A DNA stretch of 49,998 nucleotides from Candidatus Auribacterota bacterium. Lineage in GTDB: Bacteria > Auribacterota > JAFGBW01 > JAFGJP01. Below the pieces are notes generated by a model that was not told the origin of the DNA, searched no databases, and saw only the letters and a program-made list of their open reading frames with translations. How positions within the stretch are numbered: position 1 is the first letter of the stretch; each line of letters starts with the position of its first letter. This document shows positions 24,586-33,471 of this stretch, piece after piece. The DNA is taken from positions 1 to 49,998 of the forward strand of contig JAGLFH010000018.1 in the NCBI GenBank assembly GCA_023144635.1, written 5' to 3'. The position numbers and the translations under genes are program-made.

Positions 24586-26283
24586 TTATTCTCCTCCCTT
24601 TATTAATTCTTCCGCGTGTCGTATAACAACACTAGTAATATTTTCTCCACCCATCATCCGCGCTATTTCTTTTATCCTCTTTTCTTTTTCCAGTTTTTTA
24701 ACTATCACTAACGTTTTTTCATGTTTTTCCTCTTTTCTTACAGATAAATGCCATCTTGCAAATTTAGCGATCTGAGGCATATGTGTAATTACTATCAATT
24801 GATGTTTCTCAGATATTTTTTTTAATTTTTCTCCGACAACAACAACTGTCTCTCCACCTATATTTGAATCTATTTCATCAAAAATAAGAATAGGAATATC
24901 GTCAACATCAGAAAATATCTTTTTTAATGCAAGCATTATTCTTGATATTTCGCCACTTGAAGTTATTTCACAAAGAGGCTTCATCTCATCTCCGATGTTA
25001 GTCTTAATAAAAAACTCAGCAGTTTCTTTTTCTATTCCATCATGCATCCTTGAAATAAAACGTACTTCAAATTTTACATTTTTTATAGCTAGTTGCTTTA
25101 GCTCCTTTTCTATAAGTTTTTCAAGGTCCTTTGCTCCATCTCTTCGTCTGTTTGAAAGGATCTTAGCTTTTTTTATTACAGCTTCCTTGCTTTTTTGTAT
25201 TTTACGCTGTAAATCTTCTCTTGAAATCTCCATATTTTCAAGTCTTTTTATTTTTTCATCCAGCTCAAAGCAATAACTGCGAAGTCCTTTAAAATCAAGA
25301 TTATATTTACTTTTCAGTTTTTTTATACGAAGCATCTGTTCTTCTAAATCATCCATCTCACTTTCACTAAATTCCAGATCCTCGTCAAGAGATTCCACTT
25401 CACGTTCCAATTCCAGATAGGTTTCAAATGATGCATCTATTTCTTTCTTATAATTAATTAAACTGGATTTGAACTCTCCAAGAACCTCAATATCTCTGCT
25501 TATAGTCTTTACCCTTGAAATAAGGCCTCCATCCTCTCCTGTTATAATCGCAAGAATGTCACGTATTCTTGAATGGATTTTTTCGGAATTTGATAATAAT
25601 TTATGTTTTTTTAAAAGGCTTTCCTCATCATCCTGCATTAGTGTTACAAAATTAAGCTCTTCTTTCTGCATGCGGTATATCATGAATTTTTCATTCTTCA
25701 TTCTTTCTTCTTCATCAAGGTCTCTTGATTCTCTAAAAAGAAGACAATATTTTTTGTAAATATCATTCCATTCTGAAAGGATTTCATCATTTTTACAAAA
25801 CCTGTCAAGCAGAAGAATATGGTTATCAGAATTCAGCAACTCCTGATGGCTATGACTTCCGCAGATATCTGCAATATGTTCTCCAAATTCCTTGATGACA
25901 GAAAGAGATACAAGATGCGAGTTTATCCAGCATTTATTCCTGCCATTTCTCGAGAGAAATCTTTTTATAAGAATTTCATCACTATAATCAATACCGCTTA
26001 ATTCTTTTTTTGAAAAAACACCTGTCTTTTCAAGAAAATCTAAAATTGGCTTTGAATCATTAATATTAAAAACAGCTTCAATACATGCGTCATCTGATCC
26101 AGTTTTTATGATCACGTCCGCATTTACACGTTCTCCAAGAAGCAGATTAAAAGAATTTATAATAAGTGACTTACCTGCACCGGTCTCTCCAGTCAAAATA
26201 TTAAGACCGGTCCCAAACTCTATTTCTATAGAGTCTATAATACCTACATTTTCCAGCCTTAAATAACTAAGAGACATCTTCAT
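24586..26283 (-). CDS. recN: DNA repair protein RecN
   Basis: RecN, 565 residues, an SMC-like ATPase for double-strand-break repair. Walker A TGETGAGKS is near 31-39, and a long coiled coil fills the middle. The C-terminal half has SSGEISRIMLAL (signature motif) and IPILIFDEIDSNIGG (Walker B and D-loop). Length matches the family. Its ATG overlaps the stop of the upstream ligase gene by four bases (ATGA). Its presence inside a glycan-related operon probably reflects operon compaction rather than a shared function. Confidence 0.96.
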   Translation of the reverse strand: MKMSLSYLRLENVGIIDSIEIEFGTGLNILTGETGAGKSLIINSFNLLLGERVNADVIIKTGSDDACIEAVFNINDSKPILDFLEKTGVFSKKELSGIDYSDEILIKRFLSRNGRNKCWINSHLVSLSVIKEFGEHIADICGSHSHQELLNSDNHILLLDRFCKNDEILSEWNDIYKKYCLLFRESRDLDEEERMKNEKFMIYRMQKEELNFVTLMQDDEESLLKKHKLLSNSEKIHSRIRDILAIITGEDGGLISRVKTISRDIEVLGEFKSSLINYKKEIDASFETYLELEREVESLDEDLEFSESEMDDLEEQMLRIKKLKSKYNLDFKGLRSYCFELDEKIKRLENMEISREDLQRKIQKSKEAVIKKAKILSNRRRDGAKDLEKLIEKELKQLAIKNVKFEVRFISRMHDGIEKETAEFFIKTNIGDEMKPLCEITSSGEISRIMLALKKIFSDVDDIPILIFDEIDSNIGGETVVVVGEKLKKISEKHQLIVITHMPQIAKFARWHLSVRKEEKHEKTLVIVKKLEKEKRIKEIARMMGGENITSVVIRHAEELIKGGE

Positions 26284-28244
26284 TTTTTGCTTCTCTCAAA
26301 AAAGGAAGAAACATCTTCCAATTCTTTTTTATAAAATTTCTTTTCAGGATACAATCTTATAGCTTCATTGAACTCTTTCAATATTTTTTCTTTACGTAAT
26401 GGATAGTTATTAGCAATATCGTTTTTGAACATGGCACGACCGTATTCATGATGATAATACGGCTTTAAAGGGCTAAGCCTGACTGCCTTCATATAAAAAT
26501 ATTCTGCACCTTGAAAGTCATTTGCCGAAAAAAGCTTTCTTGCCATTTCATAATAATAAAGATCATTCAAAGGATCAAGGTCTATAGCAAACTTCATCTC
26601 ATCCACTACTTGCTCTATCCTGCCCAAACTGTAATGTGCATTAGCAGTTCTGTAATGCTGAAAAGCCCTTATGCTTCCACTTAAGTATTTTATTATGAAA
26701 GAAACTGTAAAAATGGTTATAACAAGAAAAATTACATTTAAAACATAACCTAATTTCCCTGTTTTGATTGCTTTTTCTTTTTTTTCATCGTTTTTTTCTT
26801 TTCCAAAATTTATTATTAGCGCCGCAAGAAGCATAAATGTAAAACCAAACGAAGGTACATAAAATTCAAAATCTATCATATTATGAAAAAAAGAAGCCGT
26901 CAGCGCCGTAAAAAAGATAAAACCATTCACAGGAATATCCTCAATCTTCTTTTTTTCAGGAGATTGTTTTATTCTTAAAGCATGAACTATGACCAATAGA
27001 AAAAATATTATAAAAAGAATACCTCCGGCAAACCCGCACTCTACTAAAAGCTGTAAAAAAACATTATGTGCCATCTGTACTTCTTCAGCATTTGGTAGTT
27101 TATACTGTGAATACAGTATTCCAAATGTACCAAGACCTGACCCATAAAATCTTGTATCTTCAAGCATTGATAATGCTGCCTCGTAATACTCTTTTCTTAC
27201 AACGAAAGATTTAACCATCTTTTCTTCCATTTTTACTCTTTCTTCCGGCTTAATTATCCGGTATGTAAAAAAAGCTGTCACAAAAATAAAAAGAACTAGG
27301 AACAGGTTTAATAAATATTTTTTACGTTTAAAAATAAATACAAAAGCAGATATTATTATAGCACTTGCAAATGCTATAATAGCGCCTTCTGACTTCGTTT
27401 TTATCAGCATGAACAAACCGCTTATCGGATAAATACAAGCCCACAAAAATGCATGTCCTACAAGATGCTGTCTTTCAAGTGTAATTAAGTATATATATGA
27501 GCCAATTAAAATAACAAGTAGACTGACAATAAACCATTTAAGTATCTTTTTATTTTTTGTTGCGAGGATACCTGTTACAACTGGTATTGTAAGAATCAGG
27601 TAACCTGCAAAAGTATTTGAGTAATTAAATGTTGAAAATATTTTTTTGGACATCAGCCTGCTTCGAAAGCTAGGATCATTAAGCAGGTGAGGAGCTTCAG
27701 CTTTAACATATTTTAATGTATCTTCCAATTGATAAAAATACTGATAAAGACCGAACAAAACTACAAAAATAAAAGAGATAAAAAAAATAAAAAATATTGC
27801 CCGTCTCTTTTTACTATCAATAATATGTTGATTAAGCATAAAATAATATAGGTAAAAACAGGAAAAAAGCAAAAAGTAATCCAGGGATATTTTTATAGAT
27901 GGACTTAAAAAAACGGAGGGGATACTGCATAACAGAAAAAGCAAAAAAACAAAATCAATTTTTGTAATAACAAAGTTCATTTCATTTTTTAAAACTTTAG
28001 CAAACATCAAAAACAAGAATGCAAGCACAACAAGCATTAAAGCAATGTGATTGGGCCATACATCATAGATCCATTCACTGATAAAGTTTTTTAGATTCGA
28101 GACATCAAGAGTAGGGCTGTGATGTATTACATTTGAAATGTATGGCAAACCAAATTTTAGAGGAAGTACAAAGGTAAAGAAAACAAGTATTGCCCATGAA
28201 GTATTATAACTTAAAAGACTGATGCGGCTCAAAAAATTCTTCAC
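26280..28244 (-). CDS. O-antigen ligase/polymerase with C-terminal TPR region
   Basis: A 654-residue membrane protein with about 12 hydrophobic helices and the Wzy_C/ligase signature (GSGLGTFGILYSQYKLP, then MAHNVFLQLLVECGFAGG). From about residue 540, after the last helix, it carries TPR-like repeats (HYRTANAHYSLGRIEQVVDE, ANDFQGAEYFYMKAVRLSP). Such fusions occur in the broader O-antigen-ligase family, whose members ligate or polymerise lipid-linked glycans in the periplasm. It starts with GTG overlapping the stop of the WecA-type gene (GTGA) and overlaps recN by four bases. Confidence 0.85.
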   Translation of the reverse strand: MKNFLSRISLLSYNTSWAILVFFTFVLPLKFGLPYISNVIHHSPTLDVSNLKNFISEWIYDVWPNHIALMLVVLAFLFLMFAKVLKNEMNFVITKIDFVFLLFLLCSIPSVFLSPSIKISLDYFLLFSCFYLYYFMLNQHIIDSKKRRAIFFIFFISFIFVVLFGLYQYFYQLEDTLKYVKAEAPHLLNDPSFRSRLMSKKIFSTFNYSNTFAGYLILTIPVVTGILATKNKKILKWFIVSLLVILIGSYIYLITLERQHLVGHAFLWACIYPISGLFMLIKTKSEGAIIAFASAIIISAFVFIFKRKKYLLNLFLVLFIFVTAFFTYRIIKPEERVKMEEKMVKSFVVRKEYYEAALSMLEDTRFYGSGLGTFGILYSQYKLPNAEEVQMAHNVFLQLLVECGFAGGILFIIFFLLVIVHALRIKQSPEKKKIEDIPVNGFIFFTALTASFFHNMIDFEFYVPSFGFTFMLLAALIINFGKEKNDEKKEKAIKTGKLGYVLNVIFLVITIFTVSFIIKYLSGSIRAFQHYRTANAHYSLGRIEQVVDEMKFAIDLDPLNDLYYYEMARKLFSANDFQGAEYFYMKAVRLSPLKPYYHHEYGRAMFKNDIANNYPLRKEKILKEFNEAIRLYPEKKFYKKELEDVSSFFERSKK

Positions 28245-29356
28245 TTCAGCATCTCCGCATCATTGTTATTTTTATCACTGCTTGCATAATATTCCAAAAT
28301 AACAATAATACCAAAAAGACAGGCTACCTGTACTAAGACCAGTATCGCTCCTGTCAGGTTGACCCAAAAAAGGAATATGGCTGATATGCCTGTTGTAAAA
28401 GTTATAAAATAAAGGAATATAACGGCATATTTTACACCCATCCCCAAACGTGAAAGACGGTGAGAAAAATGATTTAGGTCACCGACCATTATTGATTGTC
28501 CTTTAAGAAGTCTTACCACAACAACAGAAAAAGTATCATATAAAGGCACCATAAGTACTATTAACGGCACAAGAGATGAGATATAGCGTGGATAGTCTGC
28601 TGATTTATGATATGTCGTAAGTACCATTATAACCCCTATTATATACCCAAGTAAAAGAGCACCGGCATCTCCCATAAAAATACGTGCAGGGTAAAAATTA
28701 AAAATAAGAAAACCAAGGAGTGCCCCTGCTGCTGCTGCACAAAGCCCTGATACAAGATAATTACCGAAAAGATGTGAAATAAAAAATATTATTATTATCA
28801 CAATCAGCCCTATACCTGCAGAAAGACCGTCCATATTATCAAGCAGGTTAAAAGAGTTTATTAGAAGTACAAACCAGAACGTTGTAGCTGCAAAAGAAAA
28901 TATCTCGCTATTTACAAAAAGTGTGATCTTTATTCCTGAAAAATACATAATACTTCCTGCTGTGATCTGGATAAAAAGTTTTAGATATGGATTCATGCCT
29001 TTTTTATCGTCAATAAGTCCTGTTATCAAGATGCCCAAACCAACAGCAAAAATTATATTAAGCTGGTTTATCCTGCTTAACGCTCCGTTAATGAAATCTT
29101 CAATAGATGGAAATGCATTAATGATAAAATCACCAAAAAAATAAAAACAAATAACAGGCACATATACTGTCATTAACAAAGATAAATAAATAGAAACACC
29201 GCCAAGAAGAGGAATGGGCTTTGCATGGCTTTTTCTTCCCCTCGGATGATCAAGAAAATCAGTTTTATGGGCAATACTTATGCAAAAACGTGTAAAGATC
29301 AAAGACAAACAAAACGTGAATAAAAAAACAGCAATCCTGACATGTATAAAATCCAT
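28241..29356 (-). CDS. WecA/MraY-type undecaprenyl-phosphate sugar-1-phosphate transferase
   Basis: About 371 residues from the ATG at 29356, just after the stop of the glycosyltransferase gene; the frame also opens nine codons earlier. It is polytopic, with the family motifs LLGGVSIY, GLIDDKKGM, NLLDNMDGLSAG, FMGDAGALLLG and HFSHRLSRLG. Enzymes of this type start glycan assembly by moving GlcNAc-1-P or a relative onto undecaprenyl phosphate at the inner membrane. The next gene is an O-antigen ligase/polymerase and the preceding one a GT4 transferase, so it probably initiates a surface glycan rather than peptidoglycan. Confidence 0.93.
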   Translation of the reverse strand: MDFIHVRIAVFLFTFCLSLIFTRFCISIAHKTDFLDHPRGRKSHAKPIPLLGGVSIYLSLLMTVYVPVICFYFFGDFIINAFPSIEDFINGALSRINQLNIIFAVGLGILITGLIDDKKGMNPYLKLFIQITAGSIMYFSGIKITLFVNSEIFSFAATTFWFVLLINSFNLLDNMDGLSAGIGLIVIIIIFFISHLFGNYLVSGLCAAAAGALLGFLIFNFYPARIFMGDAGALLLGYIIGVIMVLTTYHKSADYPRYISSLVPLIVLMVPLYDTFSVVVVRLLKGQSIMVGDLNHFSHRLSRLGMGVKYAVIFLYFITFTTGISAIFLFWVNLTGAILVLVQVACLFGIIVILEYYASSDKNNNDAEMLK

Positions 29357-29357
29357 T

Positions 29358-30515
29358 TTATTCCAGCTCCATATAAAGTTCATGAATCTTTCTTACCATA
29401 TATTCTTTTCTAAATATCGGGTCGACCTTTGCTTTTCCGTAGCGCCCCATGGATGCACGAAACTCACTGTCTTTTATCATAGTTAAAATAGCATCTCTTA
29501 ACATCTCAGAATCTTCAGGTTCAATAAGATACCCGTTTTCTCCATTTTCAATAACTTCTTTTGCACCATCAATATTAAAACTTATAACAGGTAATCCTGA
29601 AGCCATTGCCTGAGGAAGAGCTCTAGCAAGTCCCTCTCGAAGAGAAACATGTACAAGAAAATCCATAGCAGAAAGATAGCCGGGTATTTCGCTAGGCAGT
29701 ACCAGGCCTGTAAAAATTATATTTTTTTCTATATTCATCTCCTGAGCTTTTTTTACAAACGAATCTTTTAAAATACCGTCCCCAACAAGAAGTATACGTA
29801 TATTAGGATATTCTTTTATTACATCTTTCATAGCTTCAAATAAAAACTTGTGCCCCTTCAGATAAAAAAGCCTTGCTATTTTACCTATAACAATTTCATT
29901 TTCTTTTATGCCAAGTTTTTCTCGCATTGTTTTTCTTTTTTGAGAAGCGTTAAGAAAAGGTTCAAGATCCATTCCAGAATAAATAGTAACAAACTGCTCT
30001 TTTCTGCCTATATTCTTTTTAAGTGCTTTTTCTGTCATGACATTGCATACAGTAACGATTTTTGTACTTACTCGAGCTGCAAGTTTTTCTAATAAAACAT
30101 AAAAAAGATTTACAATTTTTGATTGATATTCGTGAAAAGGAAGACCGTGAATAGTATGCACAATAATTTTCACACCTGCCAGTCTTGCAGCAAACCGCCC
30201 CAGTATACCAGCCTTTGAACTGTGAGTATGAACAATGTCATAACCTTCTTTTTTAAAAAGTCTATATAGTTTTAAAAAAGCAATTATATCCTTTACAGGA
30301 TTAATATTTCGTACCAACTCTGGTATAAGTTTATAATCCTTACCTATCTTTTGACCCTGACCATCAAAGATACAGCCCTCAGGTCCATAAGTAGGACCTG
30401 TTATTAGATCAACTTGCTTGTACTCGCTATATTCCTTAAGGCCTTTAACAGTGAAAAGAGTATTTTCCTGAGCACCACCTATGATCATGCGTGTAATAAC
30501 ATGTGCGATCTTCAA
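29358..30515 (-). CDS. GT4-family glycosyltransferase
   Basis: A 385-residue retaining GT-B glycosyltransferase. The N-terminal domain starts KIAHVITRMIIGGAQENTL, and the C-terminal domain shows the donor-binding Glu motif HVSLREGLARALPQAMASG followed by DGAKEVIENGENG. The start is a TTG overlapping the stop of plsC (TTGA) with AGGAA in front; the next ATG would remove the first strand of the fold. It is probably cytoplasmic and membrane-associated, adding a sugar to the lipid-linked precursor made by the WecA-type enzyme encoded just downstream. Sugar specificity is unknown. Confidence 0.92.
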   Translation of the reverse strand: MKIAHVITRMIIGGAQENTLFTVKGLKEYSEYKQVDLITGPTYGPEGCIFDGQGQKIGKDYKLIPELVRNINPVKDIIAFLKLYRLFKKEGYDIVHTHSSKAGILGRFAARLAGVKIIVHTIHGLPFHEYQSKIVNLFYVLLEKLAARVSTKIVTVCNVMTEKALKKNIGRKEQFVTIYSGMDLEPFLNASQKRKTMREKLGIKENEIVIGKIARLFYLKGHKFLFEAMKDVIKEYPNIRILLVGDGILKDSFVKKAQEMNIEKNIIFTGLVLPSEIPGYLSAMDFLVHVSLREGLARALPQAMASGLPVISFNIDGAKEVIENGENGYLIEPEDSEMLRDAILTMIKDSEFRASMGRYGKAKVDPIFRKEYMVRKIHELYMELE

Positions 30516-31165
30516 TTTTCCTGCTCCAGTTTTGTTTTCAGGTCTTTTATCGAACGGATAATGTATTCTGATATCTTAATTTGTTTCTCTTCTTTTGAAA
30601 ATTCAGATTCCAAAATTTTCTCAAAAGTTATCGGTTCACCAACAATTACTCTAATTTTCACAGGATATATCATTTTTGTATTTTTTCGCATGGCCTTATT
30701 TGAACCTTCTATATAACATGGGACTACTGGAACAGCTGCTTTTTCAAGAATGAATCCAACACCTCTTTTTGGGGATCCGATGGAACCATCTTCACTTCTG
30801 GTTCCTTCAGGATACATAAGTATAGGTCTTCCTGTTTTTAGAAGATTGATAGCAATTTTAATAGTCTTTATATCTCCTGCTTCCCTATCAAGAGGAATAG
30901 CATGACACGCGCGTATCATCCACCCAAAGATGAAATTATTGAACAGTTCTTTTTTAGCTAAATACCTCATTATTCTTGTATTGGCAACTCCGCAAAGAAC
31001 CGGATCAAGATGCGATGCATGGTTTGAAGCGAAAACAAAACCACCATGTTTTGGAATATTACTCTGTCCGATCACTTTTAATCGAAACCAGATAATACAT
31101 AAAAAGTATGCTAATATCCTGGTAAAAAAATAGAATATGTCTTTAAATCTTTCATTCTGTATCAT
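30512..31165 (-). CDS. plsC: 1-acyl-glycerol-3-phosphate acyltransferase
   Basis: A 217-residue PlsC-family enzyme that acylates lysophosphatidic acid at the inner membrane. The HX4D motif is in SNHASHLDPV, and the second block is YPEGTRSEDG; VPVVPCYIEGS follows. An N-terminal hydrophobic helix anchors it. It begins one base after the cmk stop codon and overlaps the glycosyltransferase start. A cmk-plsC pairing is common in several bacterial phyla. Confidence 0.92.
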   Translation of the reverse strand: MIQNERFKDIFYFFTRILAYFLCIIWFRLKVIGQSNIPKHGGFVFASNHASHLDPVLCGVANTRIMRYLAKKELFNNFIFGWMIRACHAIPLDREAGDIKTIKIAINLLKTGRPILMYPEGTRSEDGSIGSPKRGVGFILEKAAVPVVPCYIEGSNKAMRKNTKMIYPVKIRVIVGEPITFEKILESEFSKEEKQIKISEYIIRSIKDLKTKLEQEN

Positions 31166-31166
31166 A

Positions 31167-31841
31167 TTATAAAATATCTTTTCTGCTTATGATTTCTATT
31201 GTTTTATTAAGCTGCTCTTCTTTTGTCATATCAGTTGTATCTATAACTATAGAATTTTTCGCTCGTGTGAGCGGAGAATGCTTTCTATTGCTATCTATAT
31301 CATCTCTTTTTTTCATATTGTCCTTAGTCTTTTCCAAGTTTACACCCAAAACCCCTTTTTTCTTGTATTCTTCATATCTTCTTCTTGCTCTTTCCTCAAT
31401 AGAAGCAGTAACAAATATTTTTGATTCTGCATCGGGGAAAATTTTTGTGCCTGCATCCCGTCCTTCAACAACTATATTACCTTTAAGTCCAAGATCTCTT
31501 TGCTTTTGGGCCATTACACTTCTTACTCCGACATGTTTGCTTACAAAAGAAACATTTTTATCTACGATCTCTGTCTTTATTTCAGTGGGGACTTCTTTGC
31601 CATTTATAAAAAGTATTGATGATATTCCCTTACCTTGTATTTCAAACGCCATTTTGCTGGCAATCTTTTCACATAAATCTTCATTGTCAGGATCAATGTT
31701 TTTTTGAAGGACAAGTAAAGTAAGGGCTCTATACATTGCCCCTGTATTAAGGTATTTAAAACCCAGATGCTCAGCAAGCTCTTTTGCAAGTGTGCTTTTT
31801 CCGCTTCCGGCAGGTCCGTCTATTGTAATTATATTCTTCAT
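31167..31841 (-). CDS. cmk: cytidylate kinase
   Basis: Cmk, 224 residues, which phosphorylates CMP and dCMP. The P-loop GPAGSGKST is at 9-17, followed by YLNTGAMYRALT, VEGRDAGTKIFPDA, RARRRYEE and RDDIDSNRKHSPL, all diagnostic. It is the first gene of a long, tightly packed minus-strand run. Its leader holds a 10-base perfect hairpin about 60 bases ahead of the start, possibly a regulatory structure. Confidence 0.96.
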   Translation of the reverse strand: MKNIITIDGPAGSGKSTLAKELAEHLGFKYLNTGAMYRALTLLVLQKNIDPDNEDLCEKIASKMAFEIQGKGISSILFINGKEVPTEIKTEIVDKNVSFVSKHVGVRSVMAQKQRDLGLKGNIVVEGRDAGTKIFPDAESKIFVTASIEERARRRYEEYKKKGVLGVNLEKTKDNMKKRDDIDSNRKHSPLTRAKNSIVIDTTDMTKEEQLNKTIEIISRKDIL

Positions 31842-31900
31842 TTTTACAGCCTTATATCATATCTATTTTTTTAAAAACATCCTAATTGTTAACAACAAAA

Positions 31901-31925
31901 CTTTTCTTTGATTTACAAAGAAAAG
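31901..31925. promoter_or_regulatory. perfect hairpin in the cmk leader
   Basis: CTTTTCTTTG/CAAAGAAAAG, a 10-base perfect stem with a five-base loop, in the gap between the divergent cmk and pilC-like genes. On the minus strand TTTTGTTGTT follows, so it could act as an attenuator for the cmk operon. Confidence 0.4.
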
Positions 31926-31954
31926 CATAGTTTTTAATTTTACAGGAGCATATT

Positions 31955-31981
31955 ATGAATTGCAAGAGCATAAACATTTAA
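31955..31981 (+). other. eight-codon mini-ORF with strong ribosome site
   Basis: ACAGGAG lies six bases before an ATG followed by seven sense codons and TAA (MNCKSINI). It lies upstream of the mapped -35 box of the pilC-like gene, so it is not part of that transcript unless another promoter exists. It could be a leader peptide or chance. Confidence 0.2.
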
Positions 31982-32061
31982 GATAAATATATATATAGTT
32001 ATTTTAGTTTCTTAAGTAATAATACAATTTACCCGATATATTTATATAAATTTCTATACAT

Positions 32062-32090
32062 TTGACTTTTTAAGCACAATTTCTTAAAAT
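32062..32090 (+). promoter_or_regulatory. promoter of the GspF/PilC-like gene
   Basis: TTGACT (32062-32067), 17 bases, TAAAAT (32085-32090). The predicted start near 32097 leaves a leader of about 16 bases with no Shine-Dalgarno. Confidence 0.65.
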
Positions 32091-32112
32091 CAATTAACAA
32101 TAATAGCAAATT

Positions 32113-33333
32113 ATGCCAATACTCAAATATAAAGCACGAGACAAATTCGGAATACTTATTAAAGGCAAAACTGAAGAGCGCACAAAAGAAGCTCTTGCAG
32201 AGCATCTTCAGCATTCTGGCTACACTATTGTATCAATATCGGAACAATCAAAATTCGATAAAAAAGTAGAAGATCTACTTCAAAATATTAAGCAGATAAG
32301 CAAGCAGGAAGTGATTTTTTTTACCCGTCAGCTTTCAGGAATGATAGCAGCAGGACTACCGCTTCTTACTTCTCTTTCAAGTCTAAGTAAGCAAACCCCA
32401 AATAAAAAATTTTCAAATATAATTGAAGAAGTAAGAAAAGATGTTGAAGCAGGAAGTACACTTGCAGATTCCCTTTCAAAATATCCAAATGCTTTTCCTG
32501 AGTTTTATGTAAATATGGTCAATGTAGGTGAAATAAGCGGAAAACTTGAAGAAGTGCTTCAGCGACTTGCTTCATTAGGATTTCAGCAAATGGAGATAGC
32601 TTCAAAGATGAAATCTGCTATGGTTTATCCTGTTTTTTTATTTGCAATAATGCTTATCATTGCCATAGGTATGCTTACTTGGGTCCTCCCTCGTTTTGTG
32701 GAAATTTTCGAAAAATCAGGAAATGAACTTCCTTTCTTTACAAAACTACTCCTAGATATGAGCCATATTGTTAAAGCTTATTGGTGGGCACTTATTCTTA
32801 GTGTGGGTTCTGCTATATTGCTTTTCAAAAGATATGTACAGGATCCTAAAGGAAGGCTTAATGTTGATAAGTTTTTGTTATCCACTCCTATTCTAGGAAA
32901 ATTGATCCTGGATTATAATATTGCCACTATGACCCGCACTCTCGGAAATATTTTAAAAAGCGGAATAAGCCTTGTTCAGGGAATCACTGTTACTGAAAAC
33001 ACTGTACAAAATTCAGTGCTCAAGGCAATTCTTCTTGAACTCCGGGAAAATGTAGTTAAGGGTACAGGCATATCGGAACAGCTTAAAATGAGCGGCTTTT
33101 TCCCTCCAATGGTCATTCAGATGATATCTGCTGGAGAACAGACTGGAAAATTGGAAGAAATGCTTATAGAAATTGCTGATTTTTATTCTGTAGAAGTAGA
33201 TTTTTCCATTCGAAATTTTACTTCTATTCTTGGACCTCTTATGCTTCTGATCATGGCCGTAATGGTTGGCGCTATGGCACTTGCTATTCTTGTTCCTATC
33301 TTTAGTCTTGTAAAAGTATTTAAAAAGCGCTGA
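32113..33333 (+). CDS. type IV pilus/type II secretion inner-membrane platform protein (PilC/GspF)
   Basis: A 406-residue protein with two T2SSF domains: one around 70-195 (FFTRQLSGMIAAGLPLLTSLS) and a second around 270-395 (TRTLGNILKSGISLVQGITV). Each ends in a hydrophobic helix, and a third helix lies between them (YWWALILSVGSAILLF). It is the platform that links the assembly ATPase to the pseudopilus or pilus. The N-terminus PILKYKARDKFGILIKGKTEE is typical. No other pilus or secretion gene is in the window, so it is an isolated member. It has its own promoter. Confidence 0.94.
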   Translation: MPILKYKARDKFGILIKGKTEERTKEALAEHLQHSGYTIVSISEQSKFDKKVEDLLQNIKQISKQEVIFFTRQLSGMIAAGLPLLTSLSSLSKQTPNKKFSNIIEEVRKDVEAGSTLADSLSKYPNAFPEFYVNMVNVGEISGKLEEVLQRLASLGFQQMEIASKMKSAMVYPVFLFAIMLIIAIGMLTWVLPRFVEIFEKSGNELPFFTKLLLDMSHIVKAYWWALILSVGSAILLFKRYVQDPKGRLNVDKFLLSTPILGKLILDYNIATMTRTLGNILKSGISLVQGITVTENTVQNSVLKAILLELRENVVKGTGISEQLKMSGFFPPMVIQMISAGEQTGKLEEMLIEIADFYSVEVDFSIRNFTSILGPLMLLIMAVMVGAMALAILVPIFSLVKVFKKR

Positions 33334-33471
33334 ATTAGACTAAAGTCTTAATGTATTACGTTTTTTACCATCATCCATTATGCATCTTTTTTCAGCTTTT
33401 CTCCCCTCTGACTACGACTCTCGACTATCTTGCATCTTGCATCTTTTTCTATTAACGTATATTCTTAAAAT

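Noticed and set aside
31189..31707. 172-codon plus-strand open frame
   Set aside because: Antisense shadow of cmk, whose motifs are intact.
33334..33471. Terminator after the pilC-like gene (AGACT/AGTCT)
   Set aside because: Stem of only five bases with a two-base loop and no adjacent T-run; too weak to call.
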